Under the pieces are notes generated by a model. The model did not search any database. It had not been told where the DNA came from and saw nothing but the letters and a program-made list of their open reading frames with translations. Of a stretch of 64,000 bases of DNA, positions 1-7,746 are shown one piece after another. The position numbers and the translations under genes are program-made. Origin of the DNA: Lysobacterales bacterium 63-13 (GTDB lineage: Bacteria > Pseudomonadota > Gammaproteobacteria > Xanthomonadales > Rhodanobacteraceae); contig MKWR01000029.1 of NCBI GenBank assembly GCA_001899855.1, positions 1 to 64,000 of the forward strand, given 5' to 3'. Within the stretch, counting starts at the first letter, position 1. Every line of letters starts with the position of its first letter.

Positions 1-37
1 CACGCACTTCCCGGGAAAACTTATTCGATTTGTTCAT
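1..37 (-). CDS. IS3-family transposase OrfA, N-terminal 12 codons only
   Basis: Starts at base 37 on the reverse strand and runs off the window. The visible residues MNKSNKFSREVR match the start of IS3-type OrfA, a small helix-turn-helix DNA-binding protein that is normally joined to the OrfB integrase by -1 frameshifting. Upstream, GAGGAGGC lies at 62-69, too far from the ATG to be an obvious ribosome-binding site. Whether the element is intact cannot be told from this fragment. Confidence 0.6.
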   Translation of the reverse strand, partial: MNKSNKFSREVR

Positions 38-87
38 GGCTCCATTCTCTCAAGAGTTGGAGCCTCCTCAAAACCCGGGGCGGTTCA
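1..87 (-). mobile_element. End of an IS3-family insertion sequence, truncated by the window edge
   Basis: Read on the reverse strand, the element starts at base 87 with TGAACCGCCCCGGG, a terminal sequence I recognise from IS3-family elements of proteobacteria, and leads within 50 bases to an ATG at 37. That reading frame begins MNKSNKFSREVR, the usual opening of a group of IS3-family OrfA proteins. Only the left end is in the window; the rest lies before base 1. The family call rests on recall of these two motifs. No target-site duplication can be checked because the other end is missing. Confidence 0.7.
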
Positions 88-355
88 GTATCGCAACGGT
101 GAAGAAGAAGCGGCCGCCCGGTACAAGGGCGCGAAGGTGGTTGAGCACTTTTGTGCGCTCCGGATTGTTGGGCCACGGACTGGACGCGGGCGGCGGGATA
201 GCTCCCGCCCTGCGATTGCCGATTGTGCGCATTTGCGGTGGATGCGGTGGCGGCGGGATATCCCAGGAAGGGGACTGAAGTCTTCCGTCCATCGGTCCGC
301 TGTCCCCAAGGCGGGGTGGGCACGTACTATGAGTCCGGGATTCCCGGGGAAAATC
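88..355. other. Intergenic DNA between IS end and MFS gene
   Basis: No convincing gene. The motif GGCGGCGGGATA occurs twice (about 188-200 and 249-261). All open frames here are short or are upstream extensions of the transporter frame without family-like residues. No clear promoter could be picked out. Confidence 0.4.
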
Positions 356-1543
356 ATGAAAGATTCCCGTTCGCGGCGGGCGAAGATTCCAGCGAGTGTC
401 TGGGCGCTTGGTTTCGTCAGCCTGTTTACCGATATCGGTTCGGAAATGGTGCACAGCCTGCTGCCTGTGCTGCTTGCCGGGACACTTGGGGCGAGTGCAT
501 TGACGATTGGCCTGATCGAAGGCGCTGCGGAATCGCTGGTGCTGGCGACCAAGGTGTTTTCCGGTTACCTGAGCGACGCTTTCGGCAAGCGCAAGCCGCT
601 GGTGTTGCTTGGCTACGGCCTTGCGGCCCTGGTCAAGCCGATGTTTCCAATGGCCGGTTCGATTGGCACGGTGGTCACCGCCCGCCTGCTCGATCGCTTT
701 GGCAAGGGCATCCGTGGAGCGCCACGCGATGCCTTGATTGCGGACATCACGCCGCCGGAGATCCGTGGTGCGGCATTTGGTTTGCGCCAGTCGATGGATT
801 CAATCGGTGCGGTGATCGGCCCCTTGCTGGCGGTGGGCCTGATGGCCATGTTCCTCGGCAACATCAATACGGTGCTCTGGTTTGCCGTGTTGCCAGGCAT
901 TGTCGCCGTTACCTTGATCGTGTTTGTCGTGCGCGAACCCGACCAGGTCGAGCGGCCTGCGCGCCTGCCCATTTCGCGCGCCGGGTTGGCTGCGCTCGGC
1001 AAGCCGTTCTGGATGATCGTCGTGGTTGGCGGCCTGCTGTCGCTGGCCCGCTTCAGCGAGGCGTTCCTGATCCTGCGCGGCTCGCAGGTTGGCTTGTCCA
1101 ACTCCGCCGTACCGCTGGTGATGGTGATCATGGCCCTGGTCTACACGGCCTCGGCATGGCCGGTCGGTGCCCTTTCCGATCGCTGGTCACGGATGCGCTT
1201 GTTTGCCGCCGGCATGGTCGTGTTGATCCTTGCCGATCTCGCCCTTGCCCTGGCCAGCGGACCGTTCGGTGTATTCCTCGGCGCCGGCCTCTGGGGCCTG
1301 CATCTGGGCATGACCCAGGGCCTGATCGCGGCAATGATCGCCGATTCCACGCCCGCTGCCTGGCGTGGTACCGGGTTTGGCGTGTTCGGCCTGATATCCG
1401 GGCTTGCCCTGCTCGTTGCCAGCGTCGCCGCCGGCGCGCTGTGGGATGGATACGGCTCGCAGACGACGTTCCTGTTCGGCGGCGTGTTTGCCTTGTTGTC
1501 GGTTTGCGCCTTGCCCTTGCTGAAGCGCAGGAACGGCGGCTAG
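356..1543 (+). CDS. Major facilitator superfamily (MFS) transporter
   Basis: A 395-residue inner-membrane protein with about 12 hydrophobic segments. It carries MFS signatures: the loop 2-3 region GYLSDAFGKRKP and the loop DRFGKGIRGAPRDALI with its GPLLA-type helix-5 motif a little further on. This combination is typical of a broad group of bacterial drug or small-molecule exporters, but the substrate cannot be named. Two starts are possible. ATG 356 is preferred because GGGGA lies 6-10 bases before it and the protein then begins with a short basic stretch. ATG 329 would add nine residues. The open frame continues back to 137, but that extension is not MFS-like. A stem-loop follows the stop. 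Confidence 0.85.
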   Translation: MKDSRSRRAKIPASVWALGFVSLFTDIGSEMVHSLLPVLLAGTLGASALTIGLIEGAAESLVLATKVFSGYLSDAFGKRKPLVLLGYGLAALVKPMFPMAGSIGTVVTARLLDRFGKGIRGAPRDALIADITPPEIRGAAFGLRQSMDSIGAVIGPLLAVGLMAMFLGNINTVLWFAVLPGIVAVTLIVFVVREPDQVERPARLPISRAGLAALGKPFWMIVVVGGLLSLARFSEAFLILRGSQVGLSNSAVPLVMVIMALVYTASAWPVGALSDRWSRMRLFAAGMVVLILADLALALASGPFGVFLGAGLWGLHLGMTQGLIAAMIADSTPAAWRGTGFGVFGLISGLALLVASVAAGALWDGYGSQTTFLFGGVFALLSVCALPLLKRRNGG

Positions 1544-1551
1544 CGGAGCAT

Positions 1552-1577
1552 GCGCAAGCGTCGGGCGACGCCTTGCG
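1552..1577 (+). terminator. GC-rich stem-loop after the MFS gene
   Basis: GCGCAAGCGTCG (1552-1563) can pair with CGACGCCTTGCGC (1566-1578), leaving a two-base loop and one bulged base. It begins nine bases after the stop codon. There is no T run behind it, so it may be a weak terminator or simply an mRNA 3' stem. Confidence 0.35.
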
Positions 1578-1697
1578 CTCCCGGCACACGACCGCGGCCA
1601 GCGTGTGGATTCGTTTTTCATCAGCCAGCCCGCGCGGGATGCCGGGCAGGTCGTCTACACTCGGCGGCATCACATAGCCGCACACGGTGCCCGATCG

Positions 1698-1922
1698 ATG
1701 GATGTGCAACGCCTGGTCGCCATGGCCAACGACATTGCCCGCTATTTCGCCAGCGAACCCGAGCGCGATGCGGGAATCCAGGGCATCGCCGATCACCTGC
1801 GCAAGTTCTGGACGCCACGCATGTGCGAACAGCTTGCCGCCCATGTCGACATCGACGACAGCGGACTCGATCCTCTGGCTGCTGCGGCAGTTCGTCGCCT
1901 GGCGGCATCGCGCCAGGCCTGA
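1698..1922 (+). CDS. fdsD: Formate dehydrogenase delta subunit-like protein (FdsD family), orphan
   Basis: A 74-residue protein with the FdsD hallmarks: LVAMANDIARYF near the N-terminus, then IADHLRKFWTPRM, and a C-terminal GLDPLAAAAVRRL stretch. FdsD is the small delta subunit found with soluble NAD-dependent molybdenum/tungsten formate dehydrogenases (FdsABG), thought to help assembly or stability. No fdsA, B, G, C or fdhD lies in this window, so the gene stands alone between an MFS transporter and an efflux operon. Start ATG 1698 gives the usual family length. An in-frame ATG at 1605 would add 31 residues that do not resemble the family. Confidence 0.8.
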   Translation: MDVQRLVAMANDIARYFASEPERDAGIQGIADHLRKFWTPRMCEQLAAHVDIDDSGLDPLAAAAVRRLAASRQA

Positions 1923-2001
1923 CCTGCGTGCGCTTGGCTCGACATGATGCCCCGGTCTGCATGAATCGGCGGCAGATTGAAAGCGCGTATCCTTGATTCC
2001 T

Positions 2002-2036
2002 GCGAAGTTTCTCCATCATCTTCTGCGAAACTTCGC
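2002..2036. promoter_or_regulatory. Perfect 10-bp inverted repeat, possible operator or mRNA stem
   Basis: GCGAAGTTTC at 2002-2011 and its exact complement GAAACTTCGC at 2027-2036 are separated by 15 bases. It lies between fdsD and the mdtA-like gene, about 150 bases before the latter's start. There is no T tract. It could be a regulator site for the efflux operon, or a transcript end for fdsD. Confidence 0.35.
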
Positions 2037-2185
2037 GCGCGGCCTGCAATCAGAGCCTGACCGCAGGGTATGGCGGTGCGGCAAGGCGGATCGTCGGACG
2101 CGCGTCGCCGCCCGGAACAGGCAGAGGCGGTCCATCTGCAAGAATTCGAGGGTCTGCGCCGACCCATGACTATAAGGATGTGCGC

Positions 2186-3385
2186 ATGTCGCGCGGAAAG
2201 CTGATTGCGGGAATCATCATCGTCATCGTGGCCGCCATTCTCGGCTGGCGGATGTTTGGCAGCGGCGGCGAAAGCGGAGCGCGGCGTGGCCCGCCGGGTG
2301 CGGGTGGCGATGCTGCACCGATCCCGGTGACCGTCGTTGCCGCGCGCACACAAGACGTGCCGCTGTACCTGAGCGCACTGGGAACCGTGCAGGCACTCAA
2401 CACGGTCACCGTCAGTGCCCAGGTCAGCGGGCAGTTGACGGCCGTGCATTTCGCCGAAGGCCAGGAGGTCAGCAAGGGCGACCTGATTGCCGAGATCGAT
2501 CCACGCAGCTACCAGGCCGCACTCGATCAGGCACTGGCGAAGAAGAAGCAGGACGAGGCGCAACTGGCCGCTTCGCGCAGCACGCTGCAACGCTACGAGG
2601 ACCTGATCGCGAAGAAATTCGTTTCCGCGCAGGATCTGGAAAACCAGCGCCAGGTCGTGCGCCAGCAGGAGGCGATGATCGCCGGCGATGCGGCCGCGGT
2701 CGACAATGCACGCACACAGCTCAGCTTCACTCGCGTGGTCGCCCCGATCGACGGCCTTGCCGGCATCCGCCAGGTCGACGCCGGCAACCTGGTGCAGGCC
2801 AACGGCAGCGCGATCGTCGTCCTGACCCAGACGCGTCCGCTCAACGTGCTCTTCAACCTGCCGCAGCAGGACATGGCCAAGGTTCGCGAAGCCGGGCAGA
2901 CGCCGCTGCGGGTCACCGCGCTCTCGCGCATCGATTCCAGACCGGTCGCCGTGGGCGAACTCAAGGTCATCGACAACTCGATCGATACCAGCACGGCGAC
3001 GTTCAAGCTCAAGGCCGAATTTCCCAATGCGGACAACCGTCTCTGGCCCGGCGAGTTCGTCAACGTGCGCCTGGCCGTGCGCACGGTCAAGGATGGCATC
3101 GTGGTGCCGGCAACCGGCGTTCAGCAAGGCCCGGATGGCGAATATGCCTGGCTCGTGCAGGGTGATTCGACCGTCAGGATGCAGCCACTGGTGACAGCCG
3201 GCACGGTTGATGGTGGTGGCTTGCTGATCGCCAGCGGCCTCGCCGCCGGTGACCGAGTGGTCACCGAAGGCCAGTTCCGCCTGAAGACCGGCACCAAGGT
3301 GGTGCCGATGGCCCCCGGCGAAGTCGCCGCGCCGAAGCCGGTGCCGGGCGAAGCAAGGAAGCAGGGCGAAAGCGGGAAAGGTTGA
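2186..3385 (+). CDS. mdtA: RND efflux periplasmic adaptor (membrane fusion protein, MdtA-like)
   Basis: A 399-residue HlyD/AcrA-type adaptor that bridges an inner-membrane RND pump to an outer-membrane TolC-like channel. It has an N-terminal membrane anchor (LIAGIIIVIVAAILG, about residues 5-20), then a barrel-sandwich half (LGTVQALNTVTVSAQVSGQL), a coiled-coil hairpin from about residue 105 to 165, the returning half (TRVVAPIDGLAG), a beta-barrel and a C-terminal proximal domain. Start ATG 2186 is chosen because AAGGA lies seven bases before it; GTG 2180 would leave that site too close. Two RND permease genes follow. No outer-membrane channel gene is in the window. MdtA is the best family match, but substrate range is not shown by sequence. 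Confidence 0.9.
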   Translation: MSRGKLIAGIIIVIVAAILGWRMFGSGGESGARRGPPGAGGDAAPIPVTVVAARTQDVPLYLSALGTVQALNTVTVSAQVSGQLTAVHFAEGQEVSKGDLIAEIDPRSYQAALDQALAKKKQDEAQLAASRSTLQRYEDLIAKKFVSAQDLENQRQVVRQQEAMIAGDAAAVDNARTQLSFTRVVAPIDGLAGIRQVDAGNLVQANGSAIVVLTQTRPLNVLFNLPQQDMAKVREAGQTPLRVTALSRIDSRPVAVGELKVIDNSIDTSTATFKLKAEFPNADNRLWPGEFVNVRLAVRTVKDGIVVPATGVQQGPDGEYAWLVQGDSTVRMQPLVTAGTVDGGGLLIASGLAAGDRVVTEGQFRLKTGTKVVPMAPGEVAAPKPVPGEARKQGESGKG

Positions 3386-3488
3386 GTGGCACGCCCGCTC
3401 GCTCGCTGCCGCCACGTGAATCCCGTGTCCTGCGCGATCGTCGCGCGTATTCACTGCCAATCCGGCCCAGTCGAAGGAAACTGACCTC

Positions 3489-6400
3489 GTGGGATTCTCG
3501 ACCCTTTTCATCCGCCGGCCGATCGCCACCTCGCTGCTGATGGCTGGCGTGCTGCTGCTCGGCAGCATGGGCTACCGCCAGTTGCCGGTGTCGGCCTTGC
3601 CGGATATCGACGCGCCGTCGATCCAGGTGACCACGCAGTATCCGGGCGCAAGTCCGTCGACGATGGCGGCGCTGGTGACGACGCCGCTGGAGCGCCAGTT
3701 CGGGCAGATCTCTGGCCTGACCATGATGACCTCGGATTCCTCGGCCGGTCTGTCGACGATCCTGTTGTCATTCAACATTGATCGCGACATCGATGCGGCC
3801 GCGCAGGATGTGCAATCGGCGATCAATGCCGGGCGCGGCACCTTGCCGAGCAACCTGCCGTATCCGCCGGTCTACAACAAGGTCAATCCGGCCGATGCGC
3901 CAATCCTGACCCTGGTCATGAGTTCCGATGCCTTGCCCCTGCGCGAGGTCAACAACTTTGCCGATTCGATCCTTGCGCAAAAGCTCTCGCAGGTCGCCGG
4001 CGTGGGTCTGGTCAGCATTGCCGGCAATGTGCGTCCGGCCGTGCGCATCCAGGTCGATCCGGCGGCGATCGCCAACCAGGGCCTGACCATCGAGGACGTG
4101 CGCTCGGCGCTGACCCAGGCCAACGTCAATGGTCCCAAGGGCACGATCGACGGTGCGTCGCAGTCCTTCACCATCGGTGCCAACGACCAGATTGCCGATG
4201 CCGACGGCTATCGCAACACGATCATCAGCTACAAGGGTGGCGCGCCGGTTCGCCTCGGTGATGTCGCCAAGGTCGTCGATGGCGTGGAAAACGACCAGCT
4301 CGCCGCCTGGGCCAACGGCAAGTCGGCGATCCTCCTCGACATCCGCCGCCAGCCCGGCGCCAACATCGTGCAGACCGTCGACAGCATCAAGGCGTTGCTG
4401 CCGGAATTGCGCGCGCTGCTGCCGGCAAATGTGCATCTGGATGTCTTCGCCGACCGCACCGTGACCATCCGCGCCTCGGTCGAGGAAGTCGAGTTCACCC
4501 TGTTGCTGACGATCGGCCTGGTCATCGCGGTGATCTTCGTCTTCCTGCGCCGCCTGTGGGCAACGGTGATCCCCAGCGTGGCCGTGCCGCTGTCGATCAT
4601 GGGCACCTTTGCGCTGATGTCGGCGGCGTCCTATTCGCTGGACAACCTGTCGCTGATGGCGCTTACGGTCGCCACCGGTTTCGTTGTCGACGATGCCATC
4701 GTGATGATCGAGAACATCGTGCGCTACATCGAGAAAGGGCGCGAACCCGGGGACGCCGCGGAAACCGGCGCCAAGGAAATCGGTTTCACCGTGCTGTCGC
4801 TGACCGTGTCGCTGATTGCGGTATTCCTGCCGCTGCTGCTGATGCCCGGCGTGACCGGACGCCTGTTCAAGGAGTTCGCCGTCGTCCTGTCGATCGCGGT
4901 CGGCATCTCGATGATCGTTTCGCTGACCCTGACGCCGATGATGTGCGCCTATCTGCTGCGTCGCGAAAACGTGCCGCACGAGGACAGTGACGCGATCACC
5001 CGACGTGCGGGCAAGCGCGACTGGTGGGATCGGCTGGTCATCGGCTACGGCCACAGCCTCGATTGGGTGTTTGGCCATCGCCGGCTGACCATGCTGGTGC
5101 TGACCGCCACCGTCGGCCTCACCGTGCTGCTGTTCGTGACCATGCCGAAAGGCCTGCTGCCCGATCAGGACACCGGCATGATCACCGGTGTCGTCCAGGC
5201 CGACGAGACGATTGCCTTCGAGGCCATGTTCGAGCGTACCCGGCGCGTTGCCGAGGCCCTGCGTGCCGATCCTGCGGTCAGTGGAGTCGCTGCATTCATT
5301 GGTGCCGGCTCGATCAATCCGACCCTCAACCAGGGCCAGCTCAGCATCGTCCTGAAACCGCGAGGCGAGCGCGATGGCCTGCAGGTGCTCCTGCCGCGCC
5401 TGCAACGCAGCATCGAGCGGATTCCCGGCGTTGCGCTGTTTCTCAAGCCGGTGCAGGACATCGCCCTCGACAACCGCATTGCACCGACCGAATACCAGTA
5501 CGCGCTGACCGAGGTCGACGAGGAGGAACTGGGCCGCTTCGCCGAGCGCATGACCGGTGCCCTGCAACAACGCCCCGAGCTTGCCGATGTCGCCAACAAC
5601 ATGGCCGCCAACGGCTTGCAGTTGAACCTGAGCATCGACCGCGACCAGGCCAGCCGCCTCGGCGTGCCGATCCAGACCATCAACGACACGCTCTATTCGG
5701 CGTTTGGCCAGCGCCAGATTTCCACCATCTTCACGCAGTTGAACCAGTACCGCGTCGTCCTCGAAGTCGATCCGAAGTTCCGCAACAGCGCCGACCTGCT
5801 CAACCGCCTCGGCGTGCGCGGCAGCGGCAGCGGCACCTTGAGCGGCAGCAATGCGACCACGCTCGGCCAGGCCACATCAAGCAACTCGGCCACGCCGAGC
5901 GGCATCGGATCGCAGGGCAATACCGGCATGGCGCTTGGCGCCGGCGGCACCATCCCGATGGCCTCCCTGGTCGATGCCAAGGTGGTCAACGCGCCCCTCG
6001 TCATCAGCCACCAGAACCAGCTGCCGGCGGTGACGATCTCGTTCAACGTCGCTGCGGGTTATTCGCTGTCGGATGCAGTCGAGGCCATCGCGGAAGTCGA
6101 AAGCATGATCGGCATGCCGCCCCAGATCCGTGGCAACTACATCGGCAAGGCCGCCGAATTCTCGGCTTCGATGACCGACGAGGTGCTGCTCATCCTCGCC
6201 TCGCTGGTGGTCATCTACATCGTCCTTGGCGTCCTCTACGAAAGCTACATCCATCCGATCACCATCATCTCGACCCTGCCGCCGGCGGGCGTCGGCGCGC
6301 TGCTGGCGCTGACCCTGTTCGGCTTCAGCCTGTCGATCGACGGCATCGTCGGCATCATCCTGCTCATCGGCATCGTCAAGAAGAACGCGATCATGATGAT

Positions 6401-6719
6401 CGACTTCGCCATCGACGCGCAGCGTGAAGGCATGCCCGCGCACGACGCCATCCGCCGCGCCGCCTTGCTGCGCTTCCGGCCGATCCTGATGACCACCTTT
6501 GCCGCGATGTTCGGTGCCTTGCCACTGGCGCTGGGCACCGGCATCGGTTCGGAATTGCGCCAACCGCTGGGCGTGTCGATTGTCGGCGGCCTGCTCGTGT
6601 CGCAGTTGATCACGCTGTACACGACACCGGTGCTCTATCTCTACATGGAGCGGATCTCGGACTGGCTGAAGGCGCGTCGCGAACGGCACGGATCGTCGCT
6701 GGCGCAGGAGGCGACATGA
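3489..6719 (+). CDS. mdtB: RND efflux permease, MdtB-like
   Basis: A 1076-residue inner-membrane proton-driven exporter. It begins with the RND opening FIRRPIATSLLMAG and shows the two-fold RND plan: helix 1, a large periplasmic loop, helices 2-6, then the same again. Helix 4 carries GFVVDDAIVMIENI with the paired aspartates of the proton relay. The second half has GIVKKNAIMMIDFAI. It is followed after a 1-kb repeat block by a second, different RND permease, the arrangement of MdtB/MdtC heteromeric pumps. Start is GTG 3489, 103 bases after mdtA. A Ser/Gly/Thr-rich stretch (about residues 776-820, bases 5815-5950) sits in the second periplasmic loop where relatives have a short turn. Confidence 0.92.
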   Translation: MGFSTLFIRRPIATSLLMAGVLLLGSMGYRQLPVSALPDIDAPSIQVTTQYPGASPSTMAALVTTPLERQFGQISGLTMMTSDSSAGLSTILLSFNIDRDIDAAAQDVQSAINAGRGTLPSNLPYPPVYNKVNPADAPILTLVMSSDALPLREVNNFADSILAQKLSQVAGVGLVSIAGNVRPAVRIQVDPAAIANQGLTIEDVRSALTQANVNGPKGTIDGASQSFTIGANDQIADADGYRNTIISYKGGAPVRLGDVAKVVDGVENDQLAAWANGKSAILLDIRRQPGANIVQTVDSIKALLPELRALLPANVHLDVFADRTVTIRASVEEVEFTLLLTIGLVIAVIFVFLRRLWATVIPSVAVPLSIMGTFALMSAASYSLDNLSLMALTVATGFVVDDAIVMIENIVRYIEKGREPGDAAETGAKEIGFTVLSLTVSLIAVFLPLLLMPGVTGRLFKEFAVVLSIAVGISMIVSLTLTPMMCAYLLRRENVPHEDSDAITRRAGKRDWWDRLVIGYGHSLDWVFGHRRLTMLVLTATVGLTVLLFVTMPKGLLPDQDTGMITGVVQADETIAFEAMFERTRRVAEALRADPAVSGVAAFIGAGSINPTLNQGQLSIVLKPRGERDGLQVLLPRLQRSIERIPGVALFLKPVQDIALDNRIAPTEYQYALTEVDEEELGRFAERMTGALQQRPELADVANNMAANGLQLNLSIDRDQASRLGVPIQTINDTLYSAFGQRQISTIFTQLNQYRVVLEVDPKFRNSADLLNRLGVRGSGSGTLSGSNATTLGQATSSNSATPSGIGSQGNTGMALGAGGTIPMASLVDAKVVNAPLVISHQNQLPAVTISFNVAAGYSLSDAVEAIAEVESMIGMPPQIRGNYIGKAAEFSASMTDEVLLILASLVVIYIVLGVLYESYIHPITIISTLPPAGVGALLALTLFGFSLSIDGIVGIILLIGIVKKNAIMMIDFAIDAQREGMPAHDAIRRAALLRFRPILMTTFAAMFGALPLALGTGIGSELRQPLGVSIVGGLLVSQLITLYTTPVLYLYMERISDWLKARRERHGSSLAQEAT

Positions 6720-6843
6720 TCTTGTCGGTCCGTTGCCGCCGTACTGTGCAGTGTGCGCCTCGGCAAGCCATGGGCTTTCATTGGCCTGCGGCGCGTGAAC
6801 CCAAGGGCCTTCACTCGCCTGTGGTGAGCCCAAGCCAGGGCTT

Positions 6844-6882
6844 TCACTCGCCTGCGGCGAGCGAGTCACTTTCCTTTGCGTG
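6844..6882 (+). repeat. Left copy of a 39-bp inverted repeat
   Basis: Begins TCACTCGCCTGCGG and ends CTTTGCGTG. Its reverse complement recurs at 7558-7596 with 35 of 39 positions the same. The unit itself contains a short palindrome, CTCGCCTGCGGCGAG. Confidence 0.8.
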
Positions 6883-7034
6883 TCCACTGCGCCGCAGGAG
6901 CGGCGCGAACAGCGCAGCTGGCCCGAAGGGCGCAGGGCAGGATGCCCGGAGTCAAGAAAGTAACCAAAGGAAAAGTCACCACACACTCGCGCCTTCCGCA
7001 CAGTTCCTGTGCTCCAGGTCCGCGAGCCTGCTAC

Positions 7035-7076
7035 GGGGTTCGCCGACAGTCCATCCCTGGACTGGCGTCGAACTGG
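7035..7076 (+). repeat. Left copy of a 42-bp near-perfect inverted repeat
   Basis: Begins GGGGTTCGCCGACAGTCC and ends GTCGAACTGG. The reverse complement lies at 7432-7473 with a single mismatch in 42 positions. The intervening 355 bases differ from the rest of the block. Confidence 0.9.
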
Positions 7077-7213
7077 CCCACATCGTGTGGGCCATCCTTC
7101 GGACATTTCCTTCGCAGGCTCGCCGCGACCGAGGGGGCCCTGGTAGCGCGCATCGTGTGCGCCAGAGCAACAGTCAAAGCCAAAGCCAAAACTCCCCTCA
7201 TCCTTCGGCACCC

Positions 7214-7230
7214 TCTCCCGCGAGGGGAGA
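7214..7230. repeat. Short hairpin in the mdtB-mdtC spacer
   Basis: TCTCCC (7214-7219) pairs with GGGAGA (7225-7230) across GCGAG. The surrounding CCCTCTCCCGCGAGGGGAGA is the core of a common intergenic repeat seen in xanthomonads, in my recollection. Confidence 0.5.
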
Positions 7231-7431
7231 AGGAAAAGAACAGCGAGATGCCGATGCGTGCGCGAATATGCTTTGGCGCTGCTCGGCTCTGCTCTGCTCT
7301 GTTCGGCTCCGCTTTGGCTTTGCTTCGGCTTTGCTTCGGCACTGCTGCGCAGGATGTGCAGTAAATGGGGCCCCTATGCGGCGGGAACGTGACATAGGGA
7401 AAGCCCGCAGGGTGGGCGCAAGGGATTGCGC

Positions 7432-7473
7432 CCAGTTCGACGTCAGTCCAGGGATGGACTGTCGGCGAACCCC
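7432..7473 (-). repeat. Right copy of the 42-bp near-perfect inverted repeat
   Basis: Partner of 7035-7076, 41 of 42 positions alike. With the 39-bp pair outside it, the order 39-42 ... 42-39 shows that the same composite unit is present twice in opposite directions. Confidence 0.9.
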
Positions 7474-7557
7474 CGGAGTCGCGTTGCGCAGTCGCAGGGC
7501 AGGAGCCCGGAGACCGCTGCATCGGGGTGGCCTTTCTCTTGGTTACTTCTCTTTGGC

Positions 7558-7596
7558 CACGCAAAGAGAAGTGACTCGCTCGCCTGAGGCGAGTGA
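7558..7596 (-). repeat. Right copy of the 39-bp inverted repeat
   Basis: Reverse-complement partner of 6844-6882. The flanking sequence is also related: on the reverse strand AAGAGAAGTAACCAAGAGAAAG follows here, matching AAGAAAGTAACCAAAGGAAAAG at 6954-6975 after an extra insert of about 70 bases in the left copy. Confidence 0.8.
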
Positions 7597-7644
7597 AAAA
7601 CGGCAGGGATGCCGCGCTCCGAAGGAACGTGCTTTGAACAAATG

Positions 7645-7656
7645 TGCTTTAAAGCA
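7645..7656. promoter_or_regulatory. 12-bp perfect palindrome upstream of mdtC
   Basis: TGCTTTAAAGCA lies about 90 bases before the mdtC start in a locally AT-richer stretch. It could be an operator or part of a promoter that restores expression of mdtC after the repeat block. No clear -35/-10 pair was found. Confidence 0.25.
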
Positions 7657-7746
7657 GCATAGTCCCCAAATTCCGGAATCTGATCGAACGGAGATCGTCG
7701 GAAAGCGAGCGAATCCGCGGCAAGAAGGCCGCGCAGGCCAATCAAA

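Larger units (their letters stand above)
6720..7746. repeat. Repeat-rich non-coding block separating mdtB and mdtC
   Basis: About 1 kb with no credible gene. It holds: three degraded tandem units of the GGGCTTTCACTCGCCTG type (6771-6868); two inverted-repeat pairs, described separately; a purine/pyrimidine-biased middle with AAAGCCAAAGCCAAAA (about 7177-7192) and CTGCTCTGCTCTG-like runs (about 7279-7340); a CTCCC/GGGAG hairpin; and a palindrome near the mdtC end. The palindrome-flanked arrangement looks like two copies of one mobile or dispersed repeat in opposite orientation. Apparent reading frames here are by-products of the repeats. Confidence 0.8.

Noticed and set aside
223..1677. 484-codon forward open frame overlapping the MFS gene
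   Set aside because: Out-of-frame copy of the MFS gene; rich in Arg and Pro with no hydrophobic segments.
3768..5570. 600-codon reverse open frame inside mdtB
   Set aside because: Shadow of the RND permease frame; composition dominated by Asp, His, Arg and Gln, as in other antisense frames here.
7177..7340. Short AAAGCC- and GCTCTG-type runs considered as a CRISPR-like array
   Set aside because: Units are only 5-6 bases long with no regular spacers; no cas genes are in the window.
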